17,485 nucleotides of DNA, from contig DNZB01000135.1 of assembly GCA_003506635.1 (NCBI GenBank), positions 1 through 17,485 of the forward strand, written 5' to 3'. The stretch comes from Parvularcula sp. (GTDB lineage: Bacteria > Pseudomonadota > Alphaproteobacteria > Caulobacterales > Parvularculaceae). Position 1 is the stretch's first letter. Every line of letters begins with the position of its first letter. The position numbers and the translations under genes were made by a program. The notes beneath the pieces were generated by a model, which saw only the letters and a list, made by a program, of their open reading frames with translations, did not search any database and was not told the DNA's origin. Below, one piece after another: positions 6,914 through 13,919 of this stretch.

Positions 6914-7402
6914 GTGCGACTGACTTTGATCTTGCCGATCCTGCTTTCGCTCGCCGCTTGCGCGACCGCCGTCGGCACCGCCTACGCCCCCGCCGGCAAG
7001 AGCGGGTACGGATATTCCGACACCCGCATTGAGGACGGGCGCTACCGGATCACTTTTGCAGGCGACGGCGCGACCGCGCCTGATGTCGTTGAGGATTATG
7101 CGCTGCTGCGCGCCGCGGAGCTGGCGCTCGCTGGCGGTTATGACTGGTTCCGGGTCGTCGGGCGGTCGATCGATGAGCAAGAGAAGGGCGGCGTCGGCAT
7201 CGGCGCGGGGCTTGGCGGCGGCGGGCGCAATGTCGGCGGCGGCGTCAGCGGCAATCTTGGAAATATCGGCGCACGGAAATTCTACACAGCACGAATTGAG
7301 GTGATCATGGGCAAGGGCGACAAGCCGACTGACGGACAGGGCGTCTATGACGCGCGCTCTCTCAGCGACGCGGTCCGCGCCCGGACCGCGCCCGCGCAAT
7401 GA
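6914..7402 (+). CDS. small lipoprotein, CC0125/CC1285-like
   Basis: This is a predicted outer-membrane or periplasmic lipoprotein of 162 aa with no known function. GTG 6914 is favoured because GGAGG (6902-6906) lies seven bases upstream and the N-terminus is then a compact lipoprotein signal with LSLAAC, making Cys16 the lipidated residue. An upstream ATG at 6881 would add 11 polar residues. The body contains SGYGYSDTRIEDGRYRITFAG, a VVEDYALLRAAELAL segment and GGYDWFRVVGR, the pattern of the alphaproteobacterial family annotated as CC0125/CC1285 lipoproteins. A Gly-rich stretch (about residues 94-120) resembles a flexible or membrane-associated segment. The stop overlaps the start of the cupin gene as ATGA, so the two are translationally coupled. 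Confidence 0.8.
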   Translation: MRLTLILPILLSLAACATAVGTAYAPAGKSGYGYSDTRIEDGRYRITFAGDGATAPDVVEDYALLRAAELALAGGYDWFRVVGRSIDEQEKGGVGIGAGLGGGGRNVGGGVSGNLGNIGARKFYTARIEVIMGKGDKPTDGQGVYDARSLSDAVRARTAPAQ

Positions 7403-7941
7403 CCTTTGATCGCCTTCGCCGCATCGTCACCGAAGAAAGCGCTTCGGGCCGCTCGTCCGTCTTGATCGACGGCCCGGCCGCTAAGCTGCTCGCCGCCGAC
7501 GAAGGCGGTCTTGCGGAAATCTGGACGGCCGCGCTCGATGGGCGCCTCCTCGACGGGCGCGACCGGCTCAGCTCTGAAGACGTTCGCCTTGAGCCCGACA
7601 AGGGCGCGGTCAAAGTGCGCTGGTTCACGGTGCCGGCGGAGAACGAAAGCGCTTCGGCCGCCGAGCGCGAGGCGCAAGCAGCGTTCGCCTTCGCCGCCTG
7701 CGGCGCGGCGCACGCGCGCGTCGACACAAGCCGCCATCAGATGATGCACAAGACCGCGACGCTGGACGCGATCATCCTCATCCGCGGCGAGGTCGATCTC
7801 CTTCTCGACGACGGCGAAGCCAAGGCGCTGAGGCCCGGCGACGTCGTAATCCAGCGCGCAACCAATCACGCCTGGATCAATCGCGGCAAGGAAACGGCGC
7901 TGCTGGTCGCGGTGCTGATCGACGCCGGGGACGTTAGATGA
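7399..7941 (+). CDS. cupin-domain protein
   Basis: This is a 180-aa protein whose C-terminal half (about residues 108-176) is a single cupin barrel: MHKTATLDAIILIRGEVDLLLDDGEAKALRPGDVVIQRATNHAWINRG. His113 and His117 in the first motif and His157 in the second could bind a metal, but the usual first-motif Glu is not clear, so catalytic activity is uncertain. The N-terminal half has no recognised domain. Related small cupins are often found near aromatic-acid or acyl-CoA degradation genes and resemble one half of gentisate dioxygenase-like proteins. Here it is joined by 4-bp overlaps to the lipoprotein gene before it and the thioesterase after it, which suggests a role in the same acyl-CoA pathway. 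The substrate is unknown. Confidence 0.8.
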   Translation: MTFDRLRRIVTEESASGRSSVLIDGPAAKLLAADEGGLAEIWTAALDGRLLDGRDRLSSEDVRLEPDKGAVKVRWFTVPAENESASAAEREAQAAFAFAACGAAHARVDTSRHQMMHKTATLDAIILIRGEVDLLLDDGEAKALRPGDVVIQRATNHAWINRGKETALLVAVLIDAGDVR

Positions 7942-8354
7942 CGCAAGAAAACCTGGCCGCCGTTTTCAACGAATCAAACGCGCCGTTTGCACGGATGATC
8001 GGCGTGAAAATGACGCAAGCCACAAAGGATCGTCTCGAGGCGGAGCTACTCGTGACGCCCGATCACTGCACCATTCCGGCGACCATGCATGGCGGGGCGA
8101 TGATGGCTTTCGCCGACAATATGGGCGGGTGCGGCGCCGTCCTGAACATGCCGGACGGCATGATGACGACGACGGTCGAGAGCAAGACGAATTTCCTGCG
8201 GCCCGTGCCCGTCGGGCAAAAAGCTTTCGCGGTGACCACGCCCTTGCACATCGGAAGGTCATTGCAGGTCTGGAAGACCGAGATCAGCCGCGAGGACGGC
8301 AAACTCGCCGCGATCGTGACGCAGACGCAGATGATCCTGCCGGCGCGGGGGTGA
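7938..8354 (+). CDS. PaaI-type hotdog-fold acyl-CoA thioesterase
   Basis: This is a 138-aa protein of the PaaI / 4HBT hotdog family, expected to hydrolyse an acyl- or aryl-CoA thioester in the cytoplasm. The characteristic MHGGAMMAFADNMGG block is at residues 50-64, with His-Gly-Gly at 51-53 and Asp60, followed by TTTVESKTNFLRPVP, the second conserved strand, and LQVWKTEISREDGKLAA near the end. ATG 7938 overlaps the cupin gene stop as ATGA. The acyl-CoA synthetase gene begins 3 bp after its stop. A thioesterase paired with a synthetase suggests control of the CoA ester pool or removal of unwanted CoA esters. Substrate chain length cannot be read from the sequence. Confidence 0.9.
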   Translation: MTQENLAAVFNESNAPFARMIGVKMTQATKDRLEAELLVTPDHCTIPATMHGGAMMAFADNMGGCGAVLNMPDGMMTTTVESKTNFLRPVPVGQKAFAVTTPLHIGRSLQVWKTEISREDGKLAAIVTQTQMILPARG

Positions 8355-8357
8355 GCG

Positions 8358-9962
8358 ATGCTTGAGGAGAGTCATTGGCCGGCCCGCAAGGGCGCCTTCG
8401 CGGAGCTCCTCACCATCGGCGATCTTCTAAAACGCCAGGCGGAAATTCGCGGGCCCTCTATAGCATTGGAGGAGCTTTCGGCGCGGGGCGAAATCGGCCG
8501 CATCTGGACCTACTCCGAGCTCTACGCAGACGCCGGGCGCCTTGCGAAGGCGCTCGCCGCCCGTCACGCAAAGGGTGCGCGCATCGCCGTCTTCGCCAAT
8601 AATATTCCCGAATGGCTGCTCCTTGAATACGCCTCAGCGATGGCGGGACTGACGCTCGTCACCGTAAATCCGGCGTTCCAGCCGCGCGAACTGAAATTCG
8701 TGCTCGAACAATCACGGTCGGAAGCGATCTATTACGTCGAGGAATTTCGCGGCAACCCGCTCGCGAAAATCGTCGACGAGGTTTGCGGCGAGATCGCCGC
8801 GATCCAGCGGCGCATTCTTCTGACCGATCATGCGGCGCTTTTTGCGGGCGCGGATCATGGGCGTTTTCCCGAGGTCTTGCCGTCCGACATTTGTCAAATT
8901 CAGTATACCTCCGGCACCACAGGTTTTCCGAAGGGCGCGCTTCTTCATCATTGGGGCCTGCTGAAGAACGGGCACGACGCACTGGCGCGCGGCGGCGTCG
9001 ATCCTGGCGACAGCTTCGTCCACCACATGCCCCTCTTCCATACGACGGGCTGCGCGATCCTCGCGCTCGGCGGTCTGGCGCGGGGCGCGACGATGCTGCT
9101 CGCACCCCTGTTCGACGCCGACATGCTCGTCCGCGTCATCGAACGCGAACGGCCGAGTTTCATGCTTGGCGTGCCGACGATGATCGTCGCGCTCATCGAA
9201 GCGGCGCAAAAAGGCGGGCGCGACGTGTCGTCAATCAAGCGCATCATGTCCGGCGGTTCAATGGTGCCGCCGGAACTCGTCCGCAAGGCGCAAGCCGTGT
9301 TCGGCTCCGTCATCCAGATCATTTACGGCCAGACCGAAGCCTCGCCCGTCATCACCCAGACGCGCCATGACGATTCCTTCGAGGATCTTTGCGGCACGAT
9401 CGGCGTCCCGCTTGACGATGTCGAAGTCTCGATCCGCGATGTCGCGACGAACCGCACGGCGCCGATCGGCGTGCAAGGCGAGATTTGCGCGCGCGGCTAC
9501 CTCATCATGGACGGCTACAACGACAATCCCGAAGCGACCGCAATAGCGGTCGACAAGGACGGCTGGCTTCATACCGGCGATCTCGGCCGCATGGACGAGC
9601 GCGGCTTTCTGAAAATCACCGGGCGCGTGAAGGAAATGATCATCCGCGGCGGCGAGAACCTGTTCCCCGCGGAAATTGAAAACGCCCTTCTCGAACACGA
9701 AGCGATTCTCGAAATCGCTGTGGTCGGCGTGCCGGATGAGAAATGGGGTGAACAGGTCGCCTGCTTCATGCGCGCAAAGGGCGACGCGCGCCCGGCGCCC
9801 GCCGATCTCAAGGCGTTCCTCCGCGCGCGCCTCGCCGCGCAAAAAACGCCGGCCTACTGGATCTGGGTCGACGCCTGGCCGCTGACGGGCTCGGGGAAGA
9901 TCCAGAAATTCAAGCTGACAGAAGCATTCGTGCGCGGCGAGGTTGAGGCGCTGAAAGGGTGA
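8358..9962 (+). CDS. acyl-CoA synthetase (AMP-binding, ANL superfamily)
   Basis: This is a 534-aa adenylate-forming enzyme that activates a carboxylic acid to its CoA thioester through an acyl-AMP. All ANL motifs are intact: the P-loop YTSGTTGFPKG at 183-193, PLFHTTG at 225-231, YGQTEAS at 323-329, HTGDLG at 405-410, the hinge region TGRVKEMIIRGGENLFPAEIE from 421, and the C-terminal catalytic lysine Lys514 in TGSGKIQKF. The length and motifs fit the FadD-like medium/long-chain and aryl-acid clades; which substrate it uses is not resolved. ATG 8358 lies 3 bp after the thioesterase stop. It is the last gene of the lipoprotein-cupin-thioesterase unit. Directly after its stop codon the sequence becomes an IS3 remnant in the same reading frame. 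Confidence 0.94.
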   Translation: MLEESHWPARKGAFAELLTIGDLLKRQAEIRGPSIALEELSARGEIGRIWTYSELYADAGRLAKALAARHAKGARIAVFANNIPEWLLLEYASAMAGLTLVTVNPAFQPRELKFVLEQSRSEAIYYVEEFRGNPLAKIVDEVCGEIAAIQRRILLTDHAALFAGADHGRFPEVLPSDICQIQYTSGTTGFPKGALLHHWGLLKNGHDALARGGVDPGDSFVHHMPLFHTTGCAILALGGLARGATMLLAPLFDADMLVRVIERERPSFMLGVPTMIVALIEAAQKGGRDVSSIKRIMSGGSMVPPELVRKAQAVFGSVIQIIYGQTEASPVITQTRHDDSFEDLCGTIGVPLDDVEVSIRDVATNRTAPIGVQGEICARGYLIMDGYNDNPEATAIAVDKDGWLHTGDLGRMDERGFLKITGRVKEMIIRGGENLFPAEIENALLEHEAILEIAVVGVPDEKWGEQVACFMRAKGDARPAPADLKAFLRARLAAQKTPAYWIWVDAWPLTGSGKIQKFKLTEAFVRGEVEALKG

Positions 9963-10577
9963 GCGACGGAACCTGCGCCATGCCCGCTCGACAAGGTCGG
10001 CCGCCAGTTCTCGGCGGATCGGCCGGACCAGCTCTGGGTCGCTGATTTTACCTATGTTTCGACCTGGAGCGGCTTCGTTTACGCCGCCTTCGTCATCGAC
10101 GTCTTCGCCAGGAGGATCGTCGGCTGACGCGTCTCGCGGTCGATGGAGGCGCGGTTCGTTTTCGACGCGCTAGAACAGGCGTTGGCGCAAAGACGACCGA
10201 CCAGCGGCCTCATTCATCACAGCGACCGCGGCGTGCAATACGTTTCGATCAAATACACCGAGCGCCTTGTCGATGAAGGGATCGAACCCTCCCTCGGCAG
10301 CGTTGGCGACTCATACGACAGCGCGCTCGCCGAGACGGTGATCGGCCTCTACAAAGCCGAGTTCCTCCATCGGTGCGGGCCGTGGCGCAGCTTCGAGGCC
10401 GTCGCGTTCGCAACGCTCGAATGGGTCGACTGGTTCAAAAAGCGAAGGCTCCTCAATCCGATCGGAAACATCCCGCCCGCCGAAGCCGAAGACCGCTACT
10501 ACGCGCAGGTTGACGGAACCCAGATGGCCGCGTCGGGACCCACAATCAATCGCCTCGGCCAAGCCCGGGGCGGTTCA
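9963..10577 (+). mobile_element. 5'-truncated IS3-family insertion sequence remnant
   Basis: About 615 bp of an IS3-family element remain: the catalytic part of the transposase and a right terminal end. The first open reading frame (helix-turn-helix OrfA), the start of OrfB and the left inverted repeat are missing, so the element cannot move by itself. Similarity to transposase begins within a few bases of the acyl-CoA synthetase stop. The right end is taken as the CA at 10576-10577, closing a GGGGCGGTTCA terminus typical of related elements. No left partner repeat or target-site duplication is visible. It lies between two convergent operons. Confidence 0.82.
9963..10577 (+). pseudogene. IS3-family OrfB transposase, broken
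   Basis: The frame encodes the rve integrase catalytic core. It begins PCPLDKVGRQF, then LWVADFTYVSTWSG with the first catalytic Asp (codon at 10044), HHSDRGVQYVS with the second Asp (10224), and SALAETVIGLYKAEF with the catalytic Glu (10330), then the family's C-terminal NPIGNIPPAEAEDRYYA. An in-frame TGA at 10125-10127 interrupts RRIVG-RVS, where IS3 relatives have Trp, so it is most simply a TGG-to-TGA mutation. The N-terminal part is deleted. The normal stop near 10527 also appears to be lost, because the frame runs on through the element's end to 10655 and over the tail of sorB. All three catalytic residues survive, which suggests fairly recent inactivation. Confidence 0.85.
10561..10577 (+). 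repeat. right terminal inverted-repeat end of the IS3 remnant
   Basis: This 17-bp GC-rich end finishes with CGGTTCA, so on the opposite strand it begins TGAACCG, consistent with the TG...CA termini of IS3-family elements. Its left counterpart has been deleted. Assigned from resemblance to ends of related elements and from its position just after the transposase C-terminus. Confidence 0.6.
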
Positions 10578-10594
10578 TTAACTTGCCATGCTGT

Positions 10595-10620
10595 AAGCGA
10601 GCAGCCGGAGCGCTTCGCTT
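10595..10620. terminator. possible bidirectional hairpin between convergent units
   Basis: AAGCGA at 10595-10600 pairs with TCGCTT at 10615-10620 around a GC-rich loop that may pair further. It sits just downstream of the sorB stop on the minus strand and just past the IS remnant on the plus strand. No strong T-run follows on either strand, so terminator strength is doubtful. Confidence 0.3.
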
Positions 10621-10624
10621 CTCG

Positions 10625-11104
10625 TTACTGGCGGCCGAATTCGGCGGCGAGGTAGTCAATGATGCGCTTGCGCGCTGAAGCGTCCGGTTCGGGCATGCCC
10701 TGCCGCTCTACCATTCGATCAAGGACCGAGGCCCAACCGGCGGCGTTCTGGCGCTGCTGCATGACGAGCGCGATCGAATGACAGGCGCCGCAGCGGGCGG
10801 CGACGTCCTCGTAGCCGGCCGCGCGCGGCAGCCCCCAATATTCGTCGGAAGGATCAAAGCCGGCCGCCGCGACGGAGCCTTGATCGGCGCGCGAGGGATC
10901 GAGCGCCAGGTAGGCGGCGCCGTAGCGTATCTCGCCATCCCACGCCGCAACCATTGCCAGCACGTCGTTCTTGGCTGGCGCGGGCGCCGCCGTCTCGGCA
11001 AGGGGCGCCGCGCCGCTGCCGAAAAGCTGCATCAGGCCGGCGACAAGCACGGCCATGCCGGCGATCATGGCGGCGCGAGAGCCAATACTAAGTGCGCCGC
11101 TCAC
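10625..11104 (-). CDS. sorB: SorB-like monoheme cytochrome c, electron acceptor of sulfite dehydrogenase
   Basis: This is a 159-aa c-type cytochrome expected to take electrons from SorA in the periplasm and pass them to the respiratory chain. It has one heme site, CGACH at residues 105-109, and a likely distal ligand Met137 in RQGMPEP within the final helix region. An N-terminal hydrophobic segment (about 11-28) is either an uncleaved membrane anchor or a signal peptide and is followed by an Ala/Pro-rich linker. The start is GTG 11104, overlapping the sorA stop as GTGA. Well-studied SorB is much smaller, so this copy has an extra N-terminal region of about 50 residues between anchor and heme. 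A single heme and pairing with sorA argue for SorB rather than diheme SoxD. Confidence 0.82.
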   Translation of the reverse strand: MSGALSIGSRAAMIAGMAVLVAGLMQLFGSGAAPLAETAAPAPAKNDVLAMVAAWDGEIRYGAAYLALDPSRADQGSVAAAGFDPSDEYWGLPRAAGYEDVAARCGACHSIALVMQQRQNAAGWASVLDRMVERQGMPEPDASARKRIIDYLAAEFGRQ

Positions 11105-12348
11105 AGTGCGAAGACCGCGATTCTGTGCTGCATGTTGTTGTTATAGCCGCGCGGATTCCAGCCCGGCGGCGTTGCGGGCTGCATGCGGCCCTTGTCGTCG
11201 CGCGCGCGCGCCCAGATTTCATAGTAGCCGCGCTGCGCAAGACGCATGTCGATCGTCCAGCGCCGCCAGGCGTAACGATTGGCGCCCGGTTGCAGCCGCG
11301 CCGCGCGCCAGGTCGCGCCGAAATCTTCGGAAACGTCAAGCGCGGCTATCTCATCATCGCCCGCCCAGGCGTGGCCGCGGACTTCAAACGATTGACCCGC
11401 CTTGACGCGCGCGCCGGTCTGCGGCGCGGTGATGAGTGATTTAACCGGCATGCTTTCGATGACGCGCATGTCCTTTGCGGGAATTTCCGCGCCCGGCGCG
11501 ATCGGATAGGCGGGCAGACGGTAGGAATGCCCAGTCATGCCCTGGCCGTCATGTTCGACGTCGCGCAGAGTGATGCGCGTCAGCCATTTCTGGGAGCACG
11601 ATCCCGGCCAGCCCGGCGCGATGAGCCGCAAGGGATGCCCGTTCAGAAGCGGAATGTCCGCGCCGTTCATCGCAAAGGCGACGAGCGTATGCGGCTCCAA
11701 CGCCTTGGCGATCGGCACGCCGCGCGAAATCGCGTCTTTTGCCGGATCGCCGGAAAGATGGGAGTCAGCGCCCTTGTGAGCGGTGTAGATCGCTGAAGGG
11801 CGCGGCCGGGCGCGAGCAAGAATGTCTTTAAGGCGCACGCCTGTCCATTCCGCACAGCTGACGGCGCCGAAAGTCCACTGACCGCCTTGCGTTTCCGGCT
11901 TCATGAAGCGACGGCCGTTTCCGGCGCATTCAATCAATAGGCGGAGGGTCACCGTCTCGAAGTCCCGCTTCAGATCCGCAATCTGCAGCATCAGCGGATT
12001 TTCGACTTCGCCCTCAATAGTCAGAGTCCAGGCCGCCGCCGTTTCCGGCGTCACCTCCGGCGGGTGGCCGTTGTTGCGAACGAACATGCGCGCGGCGGGC
12101 GTCACTTCATCGTCGAGGAGATGCGGCGGCGTCTCGATATTGATAGGATTGTCGTTAATCACCGACAAACCGGGCTTTGAAGCCGTGATCGCGGGGTCGA
12201 CGCCCCCTTGCGCGTAGGCGAGCGGCGTAAAGCCCGCCGGCGCCCGCGACAGGAACGGAATCGGAAAGCCGAAAGCGGCCGCACCCGCGCCGACCGCCAG
12301 AAACCCGCGTCGGCCGATCGGCGCGCCGCCATTGCCGGTCTTGTCCAT
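11101..12348 (-). CDS. sorA: periplasmic molybdenum sulfite dehydrogenase, catalytic subunit
   Basis: SorA oxidises sulfite to sulfate in the periplasm using a molybdopterin cofactor. It has 415 aa from ATG 12348, favoured over ATG 12354 because AGGAG lies nine bases upstream. A Tat signal is clear: GRRGFLAVGAGAAAFG with Arg13-Arg14, likely cleaved near AYAQ (residue 48), so the cofactor is loaded before export. FVRNNG near 89-94 supplies a conserved active-site Arg. Cys141 in IECAGNGRRF is the molybdenum ligand. GGQWTFGAVSCAEWTGV and NGHPLRLIAPGWPG are further oxidoreductase blocks. The C-terminal third (from about 300) is the Mo-co dimerisation domain. SoxC is a close relative, but no other sox genes are present. 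It would dispose of the sulfite made by the sulfolactate genes upstream in the operon. Confidence 0.92.
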   Translation of the reverse strand: MDKTGNGGAPIGRRGFLAVGAGAAAFGFPIPFLSRAPAGFTPLAYAQGGVDPAITASKPGLSVINDNPINIETPPHLLDDEVTPAARMFVRNNGHPPEVTPETAAAWTLTIEGEVENPLMLQIADLKRDFETVTLRLLIECAGNGRRFMKPETQGGQWTFGAVSCAEWTGVRLKDILARARPRPSAIYTAHKGADSHLSGDPAKDAISRGVPIAKALEPHTLVAFAMNGADIPLLNGHPLRLIAPGWPGSCSQKWLTRITLRDVEHDGQGMTGHSYRLPAYPIAPGAEIPAKDMRVIESMPVKSLITAPQTGARVKAGQSFEVRGHAWAGDDEIAALDVSEDFGATWRAARLQPGANRYAWRRWTIDMRLAQRGYYEIWARARDDKGRMQPATPPGWNPRGYNNNMQHRIAVFAL

Positions 12349-12381
12349 CGCCATCGTCTCCTTCTTCGAACGCTGATTTTG

Positions 12382-12402
12382 GCGGGCGCCCGCTGCGCCC
12401 GC
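12382..12402 (-). other. GC-rich hairpin in the glpD-sorA spacer
   Basis: GCGGGCG at 12382-12388 and CGCCCGC at 12396-12402 form a perfect 7-bp stem with a 7-base loop in the 74-bp spacer between glpD and sorA. No T-run follows on the minus strand. It may alter sorAB transcript levels relative to the upstream genes by partial termination or by protecting an mRNA end. Confidence 0.35.
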
Positions 12403-12422
12403 AAGAGTTCAGGACGAAAGGA

Positions 12423-13919
12423 TCATGCCGAAAGTCGCGCGGCGAGCCGTTCCTTCGCGGCTTCGGGGAGATGAAGCTCCAGCTTTGTGCGCCGCCAGAG
12501 AATATCGTCCGCCGTCATCGCGAATTCCTCGCGCTTTAAATAGTCAACTTCGCGATCAGTAAGACCGGCGCCGAAATCCTCGCCCATATCCGCCATCGAG
12601 CGCGCGTCGCCAAGAAGTTTGCGCGCGCGCGTTCCGTAAGCGCGTGCAAGACGGCGGAGCGCCGCTTGTTCGAACCAGCTGAATTCCCGCGCGAGTTCGG
12701 CGAAAAAGAGGTCGAAATCAGCGTTCGCGATATCGCCGCCCGGCAGATGCGCCTGCGCCGTCCAGGCGCCGCCGCGCGCGCCAATCGCTTCGCCGAGCTT
12801 TTCGAGCGCGTGTTCGGCGAGCCTTCGATAGGTCGTGATCTTTCCGCCATAGACGGAGAGAAGCGGCGGCGACCCGTCCATGTCGAACACATAGTCGCGC
12901 GTCACCGCGGAGGCGTCCTTCGATGAAGCGTCGTCATGCAGCGGGCGCACGCCGGAATAGGTGCGCCGCACCATCGCGGGCGTCACGGGCATTGCGAAAT
13001 ATTCGCCCGCCGCCGCACAAAGATAGCTGATCTCCGCCCTGTCGGCGGCGACCGCGGCGGGATCGCCCTCATAAGGAAGTTCGGTCGTACCGATCAACGT
13101 GAAGCGCCGCTCATAGGGAATCGAGAAGATGATGCGCCCATCGGCGTTTTGGAAGATATAGGCGTGATCGCCCTCGTAGAGGCGATCGACGATGATGTGG
13201 CTGCCCTTGACCAGGCGCAGTTGAAAGCGCGGCGCCGCGTTCTGGCGCACCACTTGGCGCAAGACGTGATCGACCCATGGCCCTGCGGCGTTGACGAGCG
13301 CGCGCGCGCGAACTTCTCGGGCGGCGCCGTCCGCGGCGGCGATCTCCACGACGAAGGCGTTGTCCGCCCTTCGAACCGAACGCACTCGCGTTTGCGTAAG
13401 GATTGTCGCGCCGCGTTCGCGCGCGTCGACGGCGTTGAGGACGACAAGCCGCGAATCCTCGACCCAGCAGTCGGAATACTCAAACGCTGTTTCAAACATC
13501 GGCTTCAGCGGAGCGCCGCGCGGATCGGTCTTCAGCGAGAATCCTTCCGCCGGCGGCAGGATGTCGCGCCCGCCGAGATGGTCATACAAGAAAAGGCCCG
13601 CACGGAGCATCCAGCGAGGCCGGAGCCCTTTGTGATAGGGCAACACGAAACGCAGCGGCCAGATGATGTGCGGCGCGGCGCGCAACAGCGTCTCGCGCTC
13701 CTTGAGCGCCTCGCGCACGAGGCGGAATTCATAATATTCCAGATAGCGCAGTCCCCCGTGAACAAGCTTCGTGCTCGCCGACGAGGTCGCCGATGCGAGG
13801 TCGCCCTTCTCGCACAGCAAAACGGAATAGCCACGCCCCGCCGCGTCGCGCGCGATGCCGGCGCCGTTGACGCCGCCGCCGATGACGAGAATGTCGACCG
13901 CGTCCGGCATCGCCCTCAT
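12423..13919 (-). CDS. glpD: FAD-dependent glycerol-3-phosphate dehydrogenase (GlpD type)
   Basis: GlpD oxidises sn-glycerol-3-phosphate to dihydroxyacetone phosphate at the inner membrane, reducing FAD and then quinone. This copy has 498 aa (E. coli 501). The FAD-binding GGGVNGAGIARDAAGRG starts at about residue 14. SSASTKLVHGGLRYLE, FEYSDCWVEDSRLV, RLVKGSHIIV (His241), YSGVRPL (Arg325), TRDYVFD (Arg341) and LLSVYGGKITTYRRLAEHAL follow as in canonical GlpD, and the C-terminal DWLWRRTK-like block is present as DDILWRRTK. ATG 13919 overlaps the slcC stop as ATGA; ATG 13910 is an alternative. Its place inside a sulfolactate operon is unexpected. It may do its standard job, or oxidise a sulfonate analogue such as DHPS. 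The family assignment is firm; the substrate in this context is inference. Confidence 0.93.
   Translation of the reverse strand: MRAMPDAVDILVIGGGVNGAGIARDAAGRGYSVLLCEKGDLASATSSASTKLVHGGLRYLEYYEFRLVREALKERETLLRAAPHIIWPLRFVLPYHKGLRPRWMLRAGLFLYDHLGGRDILPPAEGFSLKTDPRGAPLKPMFETAFEYSDCWVEDSRLVVLNAVDARERGATILTQTRVRSVRRADNAFVVEIAAADGAAREVRARALVNAAGPWVDHVLRQVVRQNAAPRFQLRLVKGSHIIVDRLYEGDHAYIFQNADGRIIFSIPYERRFTLIGTTELPYEGDPAAVAADRAEISYLCAAAGEYFAMPVTPAMVRRTYSGVRPLHDDASSKDASAVTRDYVFDMDGSPPLLSVYGGKITTYRRLAEHALEKLGEAIGARGGAWTAQAHLPGGDIANADFDLFFAELAREFSWFEQAALRRLARAYGTRARKLLGDARSMADMGEDFGAGLTDREVDYLKREEFAMTADDILWRRTKLELHLPEAAKERLAARLSA

Noticed and set aside
10143..10655. A 170-aa intact transposase gene
   Set aside because: It is only the part after an in-frame TGA, lacks the first catalytic Asp, and runs past the element's end into sorB on the other strand.
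10625..12348. SoxCD sulfur dehydrogenase
   Set aside because: The cytochrome has a single heme instead of the two of SoxD, and no soxXYZAB genes are present.
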